The position numbers were made by a program, and so were the translations under genes. Below are positions 7,152-12,175 of a stretch of DNA of 12,175 nt, one piece after another. The stretch covers positions 1 through 12,175 of the forward strand of contig JALOLI010000010.1 of assembly GCA_025456165.1 (NCBI GenBank). The letters are read 5' to 3'. Origin of the DNA: Acidimicrobiia bacterium. GTDB taxonomy: Bacteria > Actinomycetota > Acidimicrobiia > UBA5794 > UBA11373. The stretch's first letter is position 1, and each line of letters begins with the position of its first letter. Below the pieces are notes generated by a model. That model did not search any database and was not told the origin of the DNA. It saw nothing but the letters and a program-made list of their open reading frames with translations.

Positions 7152-8353
7152 GGCCGGGCCTCGGTGAGGGTGGTGAGCGTCATCGTCTGGTTGTGCAGGT
7201 CGCAGGCGCCCGTGTCGGACGGGGCGAGCTCTCCGTAGGAGTAGAAGCCGACCTGACGGATGCCGGGAGGCAGGGCCCCCAGCGTCGCCTCGACTTCCTC
7301 GTCGGTGCGCTCGCCGAGCACCAGACGGCGCCCCACGCAGCTGATGGCTATTGCCAGCCCGGGTTCCTTCCCGCTGCGCGCGGCGGCCACTGCCGCCGCC
7401 TCCTCAGCCCCGCCGATGAGCCGGTCGGGCGTGGACTGCATCAGCTGGGCTCTCCAGCCCTCGGGGATGTCGCCGGCGAAGACCAGGGATTGGGAATCCT
7501 CGTCGATGGCCAGGATGGTCCGCACCAGTGCCCGGTCGTGTTCCCCGCCGGCGGTGATGGCGAGCGGGAAGAGGAGGCCGGTGGCGGGGAGCCCTTCGGC
7601 CAGGTCGCCGAGGTACTCCCGGTACAGCGCCAACGCCGGCTTGCCGTCGAGCTCGTAGAGGACGCTGCCCTGGGAGCGGGTAACCAGGCGCTCGGGGCCG
7701 AAGATGCCCCAGCCGCCGCGGGAGCCGTGCCCGATGGTGAGGGCTTCCCCGTACAGCCCGACGGCTACCACCCGATCACAGCAGGGCCGGCTGCCTTCGA
7801 AGACCCAGGTGCGCTCGAACCGGGGCCCGTCTCCGGCGAGGCCGCCGGTGACCACCACCTGGTCGCCGACCGTCTCGTTGATGCCGGCTACCAGGGCGCT
7901 GCCGTTGACGTGGGTCCCTTCGGAGAGCACGAACAGGCCGCGCAGTGACGGGTCGGCGAGCTCACGGGCGATCTGCTCCCCAGCAGCGCGGGAGTCCTGG
8001 GCAGAAGTGATGGGGGCCGCGGCCGCCCTGACCAGTCCACTCTCCAGGCAGACGAAGGCGACACTGATCGAATCATCGAGCACCTGGCGACCGTGGATCT
8101 CCCCGGCGGTCGAGCACCCGACGACCACCGAAGTGGGGAAGGCAGCCGCCAGCCGCTGCAGTGGTTCGGGTCGGTCGGCGAAGGCGGGGGCGGCGAAGGC
8201 GAGGACCAGGGTGGTGGGCGAGTCGAGGTCGGGGAGCGGCGCCGACCAGCCCCTCCCGAGCTTGAAGGCGCGGGTGCCTACTTGCACGGCTGCCTCTCTG
8301 GTAGCGGTACCGGGGAGGCTCGGCAGGCCAATCCTCCCTGTGCCGGTAGTCAT
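7148..8353 (-). CDS. FIST-domain (FIST_N + FIST_C) signal-transduction protein
   Basis: 401 residues from the ATG at 8353-8351. The frame is open back to 8683, but that extension overlaps the CoA-binding gene and looks like shadow sequence. FIST_N spans roughly 48-240 (VVVGCSTAGEIHG at 77-89, VTGGLAGDG at 168-176, GHGSRGGW at 208-215). FIST_C spans roughly 241-392, with a C-terminal signature GFYSYGELAP (369-378) followed by CDLHNQTMTL. FIST proteins are predicted small-ligand sensors, possibly for amino acids or related compounds, that are often linked to kinases or methyl-accepting proteins. Here the gene overlaps the hybrid kinase by GTGA, so it probably supplies sensory input to that kinase. 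There is no signal peptide or membrane segment. The start lacks a strong ribosome site, and downstream GTG codons (for example before VGTRAF) are alternatives. Confidence 0.9.
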   Translation of the reverse strand: MTTGTGRIGLPSLPGTATREAAVQVGTRAFKLGRGWSAPLPDLDSPTTLVLAFAAPAFADRPEPLQRLAAAFPTSVVVGCSTAGEIHGRQVLDDSISVAFVCLESGLVRAAAAPITSAQDSRAAGEQIARELADPSLRGLFVLSEGTHVNGSALVAGINETVGDQVVVTGGLAGDGPRFERTWVFEGSRPCCDRVVAVGLYGEALTIGHGSRGGWGIFGPERLVTRSQGSVLYELDGKPALALYREYLGDLAEGLPATGLLFPLAITAGGEHDRALVRTILAIDEDSQSLVFAGDIPEGWRAQLMQSTPDRLIGGAEEAAAVAAARSGKEPGLAIAISCVGRRLVLGERTDEEVEATLGALPPGIRQVGFYSYGELAPSDTGACDLHNQTMTLTTLTEARP

Positions 8354-8439
8354 CGACCCCGAGGGACCCGGGGTTGAGCCGGTGTCGGCGTCCCTTGCCC
8401 GGTCGACCCCGCCGGCCTGAGGGGCCGAAGAAGCCGGGG

Positions 8440-8850
8440 TCAGGGCTGCCGGGTGCCGGGCAGCCTCCCGGTGCGCACCATGATGCAGTCGTGGGCCCGG
8501 ATCGTCAGGCCGTGGGCCGCGGCGAAAGCGAGCACGTCGGGGTTCTCGGCGCCGGGTTGCAGCCAGACCCGCCTCAGGCCCAGGTCGAGGCATTGCCGCA
8601 GCACGTCGAGAGCGATGCCGGGGGGCACTACGAGGTTCACCAGGGTCGGTGCCTCGGGCAAGCCGGCGAGCAACGCGAAGCACGGGTCGCCGTCCACCGT
8701 GTCCCGGCCCGGGTTCACCGCGAAAACTCGATAACCCTTGCTCTTGAGGTTGCGGTAGATGCGCCCGCCGAACTTGGCCGGGTCGTCGGTTGCCCCCACC
8801 ACGGCGATCGTGGTGGCGGGGTCGATCAGGAGTACGGCGAAGTCGTCCAT
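8440..8850 (-). CDS. CoA-binding domain protein (YccU-like Rossmann fold)
   Basis: 136 residues, the normal size of the stand-alone CoA_binding_2 family. Starting at ATG 8850-8848, it shows the nucleotide-binding Rossmann start IAVVGATDDPAKFGGRI (15-31), then LKSKGYRVFAVNPG (35-48) and the later conserved segments LVNLVVPP (70-77) and VWLQPGAEN (95-103). A GGAGG lies only three bases before the ATG, which is unusually close. Proteins of this family bind CoA or acyl-CoA; their physiological role is poorly defined, and some resemble the CoA-binding domain of acyl-CoA synthetases/ligases. It lies 86 bases upstream of the FIST gene on the same strand, so it may share a transcript with the FIST-kinase pair. 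A functional link is not proven. Confidence 0.88.
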   Translation of the reverse strand: MDDFAVLLIDPATTIAVVGATDDPAKFGGRIYRNLKSKGYRVFAVNPGRDTVDGDPCFALLAGLPEAPTLVNLVVPPGIALDVLRQCLDLGLRRVWLQPGAENPDVLAFAAAHGLTIRAHDCIMVRTGRLPGTRQP

Positions 8851-8973
8851 GGGCCTCCGGGCGCCAGTTCGGGTGACCTTACCGCGCCCCGGACGGCGCC
8901 TGGTGCCGGGGCCCGCCCCAGCCCCAGCGGTTCGGGGCGGGATACAGTGAGTCCCCTCAGAGAGGGAGGATCC
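8851..8973. promoter_or_regulatory. Divergent promoter region of the CoA-binding gene and hmuTUV
   Basis: The 123 bases between the divergent starts hold two candidate actinobacterial -10 hexamers, each about 25 bases from its start codon: TACAGT (8943-8948) for hmuT on the plus strand and TAAGGT (8881-8876 on the minus strand) for the CoA-binding gene. Neither has a recognisable -35. The hmuT leader carries a strong ribosome site, GGGAGG at 8964-8969. I looked for an IdeR/DtxR-type iron box upstream of hmuT and saw none, so iron control is not supported by the visible sequence. The -10 calls rest on hexamer match and spacing only. Confidence 0.35.
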
Positions 8974-9951
8974 TTGCGGCGCGTGTGGGTCATCGTGGCC
9001 GCCCTCGGCGTCCTGGGCGCCTCCTGCGGCGGCAGCGGCGGCGAAGCGACCACCACCCTCCCGGACGCTGCCGGGGGCACTACTGCCATCCCCACCCCGG
9101 GGCTGCCGGCCACCTTCACCGGCCCCGACGGCGTGGAAACGGTGGTCGCCGACGCCACCCGCATCGTCACCCTCAGCGGGGACATGACCGAGATCATCTT
9201 CGCCCTGGGCCTTGGTCCCAACGTCGTCGGCTGCGACCTGTCCTCGGTCTACCCCGACGAGGCGAAGTTGATCGACAAGGTCGGGGTCGAGTTCGTTCTC
9301 GTGGCGGAGGGGGTGCTGTCGCAGATGCCCACCGTGGTCATCGGCGACGAGGACGCCCGGCCGCTCGAGGCCATCGAGCAGATTCGCCAGGCGGGGGTGC
9401 CCGTGGTGATCTTCCCCCGCTTCATGGGCCTCGGCGCCCCGGCCGAGAAGATCCGAGCCGTGGCCCGCGTGCTCGGCGTCGACGCCTCTGGCGACGCTCT
9501 CGCTGCCCGCGTCCAGGCGGAGATCGACGCCGCCATCGCGGGGGCGGCCGGGGTGGCGGTGCGGCCCCGGGTGGCGCTGGTCTACCAGGCCAGCGCGGAT
9601 ACCACTCTCATGCTGGGCCCGAACTCCGTCATGGATGGCCTCTTCGCCGCGGTCGGGGCCATCGACGTGAGCCCCCAAGCAGGGGTAGACGGCTACGCCC
9701 CGCTGTCGGCCGAGGCCCTGGTCGCCGGCGCGCCCGAAGTGATCGTGACCGCCGAGCGCGGCCTGGAGCGCTACCTGGGCGGCCTGGAAGGCCTGCTCCA
9801 GTTGCCCGGGGTGGCCGATACGCCGGCGGGCCGGGAGCGGCGGATCCTGGTGTACGAGGACCTGTTCCTGCTCGGCCTCGGCCCGCGCACCGGTGAGTTG
9901 CTCACCCGGTTGTTCGCCGATCTCCATCCCGAGGCGGCGGCAGGCTCGTGA
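8974..9951 (+). CDS. hmuT: HmuT-like heme ABC transporter substrate-binding lipoprotein
   Basis: 325 residues from TTG at 8974, four bases after GGGAGG. The frame is open upstream but there overlaps the CoA-binding gene and gives no sensible protein. The N-terminus is a lipoprotein signal: RR, a hydrophobic stretch VWVIVAALGVLGAS, and Cys18, though Gly at -3 is not the ideal lipobox. A Thr/Gly/Pro-rich linker follows, then a class III binding-protein fold: SGDMTEIIFALGLGPNVVG (68-86), VLSQMPTVVIG (114-124), GYAPLSAEALV (240-250) and a C-terminal LFLLGLGPRTGELL (297-310). These match HmuT/HutB more than vitamin B12 or siderophore binders. It would deliver heme to the HmuUV permease. Tyr241 fits the Tyr ligand known in corynebacterial HmuT, but the mature protein has only one His (318, near the C-terminus), so axial ligation may differ. 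A GTG at 8983 is a weaker start. Confidence 0.87.
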   Translation: MRRVWVIVAALGVLGASCGGSGGEATTTLPDAAGGTTAIPTPGLPATFTGPDGVETVVADATRIVTLSGDMTEIIFALGLGPNVVGCDLSSVYPDEAKLIDKVGVEFVLVAEGVLSQMPTVVIGDEDARPLEAIEQIRQAGVPVVIFPRFMGLGAPAEKIRAVARVLGVDASGDALAARVQAEIDAAIAGAAGVAVRPRVALVYQASADTTLMLGPNSVMDGLFAAVGAIDVSPQAGVDGYAPLSAEALVAGAPEVIVTAERGLERYLGGLEGLLQLPGVADTPAGRERRILVYEDLFLLGLGPRTGELLTRLFADLHPEAAAGS

Positions 9952-11036
9952 GGGCGCCCCGTCCCGAGGCTGCTCCCGGCACGGCGGCCGTCCTCGGGGG
10001 ACCGGGGAGGCGGAGGCTGGTGCTGCTGTTCGGCGGCCTCGGGGCCCTCCTGGTCGGCGGGGCGGTGGCTTCCCTCGCCATCGGGGCCGTAGACGTCCCC
10101 CCGGGGAGGGTCCTGCGCGTCGTACTGCACCATTTGGGGGTGGGGACCGGTGAGGGCTTCAGCGCCCAGGAAGATGCCATCGTCTGGTCGATCCGCCTGC
10201 CGCGGCTCCTGCTCGGCGCGCTGGTCGGCGCCGGGCTCGGGGCGGCAGGGGCGGCCCTTCAGGGGGTCTTCCGCAATCCGCTGGCGGACCCGCAGTTGGT
10301 GGGGGTGGCCGGCGGGTCCGCCTTCGGTGCCACGGCCGCCGTTGCCGCCGCCGGGGGGTTGCTGGGCAGCCTGGCCGGGCCGCTGGGAGGCATTGTGGGA
10401 GGGCTGGCGGCCGGGGCGGTGGTGTACTCGCTCGCCCGGCACCAGGGGCGCACCGAGGTGGTGACCATGGTGCTGGCCGGCATCGCCGTGGCCGCAGTGG
10501 GCCTCGCCGGGGCGGCTCTGCTCGGCTTCGCCGTGGACCGTCCGGAATTGCGCTCGGCGCTCTTCTGGTCGCTGGGGACCATCTCGGTCGCGACATGGCG
10601 GCTGGTGGCGGTGACGGCCCCCTTCGTGCTCGTCGCCGTCGCCGTGCTTCCACTCTTCGCCCGGCCGCTGGACCTGCTGCTTCTGGGAGACCGGGAGGCG
10701 CACCATCTGGGCGTGGCCGTGGAGCGGGTGCGCTTCGGGGTGCTGGGGTTGGCCGTGCTGGCGACGGCCGCCGCCGTCAGCGCCGTTGGGGTCATCGGCT
10801 TCGTCGGGTTGCTGGCGCCCCACGCCATCCGGGTCGCGGCGGGGCCGGCGCACCGGGTGGTCCTTCCCGGAGCCGCCCTCTGCGGGGCGGTCCTGGTGGT
10901 CCTCGCCGATCTGACGGCGCGCAGCCTGCACCCGCCGGTGGAGGTACCGGTCGGTCTGATCACCGCAGTGGTGGGCGGGCCCGTCTTCCTGTGGCTGTTG
11001 CACCGGACCCGGACCCAGCACGGGGGTTGGGGATGA
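9948..11036 (+). CDS. hmuU: HmuU-like FecCD-family heme ABC transporter permease
   Basis: 362 residues from a GTG that overlaps the hmuT TGA in a GTGA junction. It is a polytopic membrane protein of FecCD/BtuC type, with hydrophobic segments throughout consistent with about ten helices. Family signatures are RLPR (83-86), AALQGVFRNPLADPQLVG (102-119), FWSLGTIS (206-213), GVIGFVGLLAPHAIR (281-295) and PVGLITAVVGGPVF (334-347). The GLLAPH loop is where this family contacts its ATPase. A basic, Pro/Gly-rich N-terminus of about 22 residues precedes the first helix. It forms the heme pore as a homodimer, with HmuT on the outer face and HmuV inside. The assignment to heme and not siderophore or cobalamin rests on the HmuT neighbour. 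Confidence 0.9.
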   Translation: MRAPRPEAAPGTAAVLGGPGRRRLVLLFGGLGALLVGGAVASLAIGAVDVPPGRVLRVVLHHLGVGTGEGFSAQEDAIVWSIRLPRLLLGALVGAGLGAAGAALQGVFRNPLADPQLVGVAGGSAFGATAAVAAAGGLLGSLAGPLGGIVGGLAAGAVVYSLARHQGRTEVVTMVLAGIAVAAVGLAGAALLGFAVDRPELRSALFWSLGTISVATWRLVAVTAPFVLVAVAVLPLFARPLDLLLLGDREAHHLGVAVERVRFGVLGLAVLATAAAVSAVGVIGFVGLLAPHAIRVAAGPAHRVVLPGAALCGAVLVVLADLTARSLHPPVEVPVGLITAVVGGPVFLWLLHRTRTQHGGWG

Positions 11037-11809
11037 CCGGCCCGGTGCTCGCCGCCGAAGAGGTCGGCCTGCGCGTCCAGGGCGTCGCCCTGGTCGAGGG
11101 GGTCAGCCTGGAGGTGTCGGCCGGCGAGGTCGTCGGCGTCGTGGGGCCCAACGGTGCCGGGAAGACCTCTTTGCTGCGTTTGCTCGCCGGGGAGGTGCCG
11201 CCCACCTCGGGCCGCGTGACCCTGGACGGGGTGCCCCTGTCCCGCCTCCGTCCTCTCGAGCTCGCCCGACGCCGGGCGCTCCTGCCCCAGCACACCCTGC
11301 TGCAGTTCGCCTTCCGGTCGCTGGACGTGGTGCTCATGGGCCGCTACCCGCACCGCGAGTCGTCGGCGCAGGAGGACCTCGAATCGGCACGGCGCGCTAT
11401 GGCGGGTACCGACACCTCCCATCTGGCAGGCCGGCTCTACCCGACCCTGTCCGGCGGCGAGCAGACCCGGGTTGCCTTCGCCCGCGTGCTCGCTCAGGAC
11501 ACTCCGCTGGTGATGCTCGACGAGCCGACGACCTCGCTGGACCTGCGCCACCAGGAACTGGTGATGCGGCTCGTCCGCTCCCTGGCCGACGGGGGAGCCG
11601 CGATCGTCGCCGTGCTCCACGACCTGAACCTGGCGGCTCGCTACGCCGACCGGGTGGCGCTGATGAGCCGGGGGAGGCTGGCGGCGCTGGCTCCGACCCG
11701 CGAGGTTCTCCGGGCGGACCTGCTGACGGAGGTGTACCAGCACCCGGTGGTGGTCGTGCCCCACCCCCACTTCGACTGCCTCCTGGTGCTCCCCGGCGGA
11801 GCCGACTGA
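11033..11809 (+). CDS. hmuV: HmuV-like heme ABC transporter ATP-binding protein
   Basis: 258 residues from an ATG in an ATGA overlap with the hmuU stop. The frame extends back to 10595 but only as shadow sequence within hmuU. All ATPase motifs are present: Walker A GPNGAGKT (38-45), Q-loop Gln86 (LLPQH), signature LSGGE (139-143), Walker B LVMLDE with Asp163/Glu164, D-loop SLD, and switch His196 (VLHDLNL). VVLMGRYPH (99-107) and the C-terminal VYQHPVVVVPHP (234-245) are typical of HmuV/FecE-type subunits. It powers heme transport through HmuU as a homodimer on the cytoplasmic side. It is the last gene of the hmuTUV operon. The next gene converges after 31 bases, with a CCCCGGGG palindrome at about 11812-11819 but no T-run, so no terminator can be called. 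Confidence 0.93.
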   Translation: MTGPVLAAEEVGLRVQGVALVEGVSLEVSAGEVVGVVGPNGAGKTSLLRLLAGEVPPTSGRVTLDGVPLSRLRPLELARRRALLPQHTLLQFAFRSLDVVLMGRYPHRESSAQEDLESARRAMAGTDTSHLAGRLYPTLSGGEQTRVAFARVLAQDTPLVMLDEPTTSLDLRHQELVMRLVRSLADGGAAIVAVLHDLNLAARYADRVALMSRGRLAALAPTREVLRADLLTEVYQHPVVVVPHPHFDCLLVLPGGAD

Positions 11810-11840
11810 GCCCCGGGGCGAACCGGTGCGCCGCCGCGGG

Positions 11841-12175
11841 TCAGGCTTCGGGCGGCAGGGAGGCCGCCCCGGCGGACCGTTGCTGCCGCCGCCACCGGGC
11901 GAGCCCCCACGCCGTCGCCGCCCCCAGCAGCGCCCCGCCGGCCGCGCAGGCCAGAGGCACCTCGCGGCGCCACACCCGGAAGACGAGGGCCTCGGGCAGA
12001 CCGAAACGGTCGGCCAGGGAGGCGCCCATGACCGCCCCGGCCAGGCCGGCGAGCGCGGTCGTCGGCCACGCGGTCCTCAGGGGCCGCCGTGCCGCCGCCG
12101 TGATCACCAGTGCCGCCGCCGCGCCGAAGACGGCCATCACCGCCAGCCACACCAGGGAGCGCCCGAGGAACTCCA
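11841..12175 (-). CDS. Small hypothetical membrane protein, start at or beyond window edge
   Basis: I do not recognise this family. The frame runs open from the right edge to a TGA at 11843-11841, giving about 110 residues. Three hydrophobic segments are visible: LVWLAVMAVFGAAAALVITAA near the N-terminus, a Gly/Ala-rich ALAGLAGAVMGASLA in the middle, and ACAAGGALLGAATAWGLA before a basic, Gln/Arg-containing tail. The Gly/Ala pattern of the last two resembles small integral membrane proteins of the transglycosylase-associated type, but this is a loose likeness only. The codon at the edge ends in TG (reverse strand) just before GAG TTC CTC, so the true start may be that codon, with its first base outside the window. 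An internal GTG at 12152 is another possible start. Confidence 0.6.
   Translation of the reverse strand, partial: EFLGRSLVWLAVMAVFGAAAALVITAAARRPLRTAWPTTALAGLAGAVMGASLADRFGLPEALVFRVWRREVPLACAAGGALLGAATAWGLARWRRQQRSAGAASLPPEA

Noticed and set aside
8411..8430. Hairpin CGGCC/GGCCG (8413-8427) after the CoA-binding gene as a terminator
   Set aside because: Only a five-base stem with no T-run on the transcribed strand; expected by chance in this composition.
8930..8960. Possible operator (GGGA...TCCC) around the hmuT -10 candidate
   Set aside because: Only four bases of symmetry and no resemblance to an iron-box; too weak to call.
8851..9927. Long upstream extension of the CoA-binding frame (495-residue form)
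   Set aside because: It lies antisense to hmuT and has no domain; the Rossmann domain begins just after the ATG at 8850.
9771..11770. Long minus-strand frames over hmuU and hmuV (416 and 503 residues)
   Set aside because: Both are antisense to convincing ABC transporter genes and show His/Gln/Arg/Pro-rich shadow composition with no motif.

Overview
The window is gene-dense, strongly GC-rich DNA with GTG and TTG starts, 4-base stop/start overlaps and gene families typical of Actinomycetota: an MMPL transporter tail, a ChoD-like GMC oxidoreductase close to the mycobacterial protein, and an HmuTUV heme importer. A high-GC actinobacterium is the best guess. A deep lineage such as Acidimicrobiia is possible but cannot be shown from this window. 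I see no mobile element, CRISPR array, tRNA or rRNA, and no gene-free stretch longer than about 150 bases.

Layout. (1) 2-178 (+) is the C-terminal tail of an MMPL membrane protein, which meets a leftward operon head-on. (2) 3368-193 (-) is a three-gene operon: a ChoD/cholesterol-oxidase-like GMC flavoprotein with a ferredoxin-like cysteine cluster, a GNAT acetyltransferase joined to it by a GTGA overlap, and a class C beta-lactamase-fold serine hydrolase 12 bases further on. (3) 3515-4897 (+), divergent from that operon, is a beta-eliminating lyase whose active-site residues match tyrosine phenol-lyase and not tryptophanase. (4) 8850-4959 (-) is a signalling cluster: a small CoA-binding Rossmann protein, a FIST-domain sensor protein, and a PAS hybrid histidine kinase with one degenerate and one intact receiver. 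The FIST and kinase genes overlap by GTGA. (5) 8974-11809 (+) is a complete heme-type ABC importer: lipoprotein (HmuT), permease (HmuU) and ATPase (HmuV), with GTGA and ATGA overlaps. (6) 11841 to the right edge (-) is a small hypothetical membrane protein cut by the window.

How the genes work together. HmuTUV should act as one uptake machine at the cytoplasmic membrane. FIST and the kinase probably form a ligand-sensing two-component input whose phosphotransfer partner (HPt) and output regulator are not in the window. The GMC, GNAT and hydrolase genes may modify a lipid or sterol-like alcohol, but the substrate is unknown. The lyase would degrade L-tyrosine to phenol, pyruvate and ammonia.

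Most of the window is recognisable core or accessory metabolism. I do not see a clear new defence or mobile system. The points most worth a second look are the cysteine cluster in the GMC enzyme, the tyrosine phenol-lyase assignment, the FIST/pseudo-receiver kinase pair, and the lack of a usable histidine in the HmuT-like protein.
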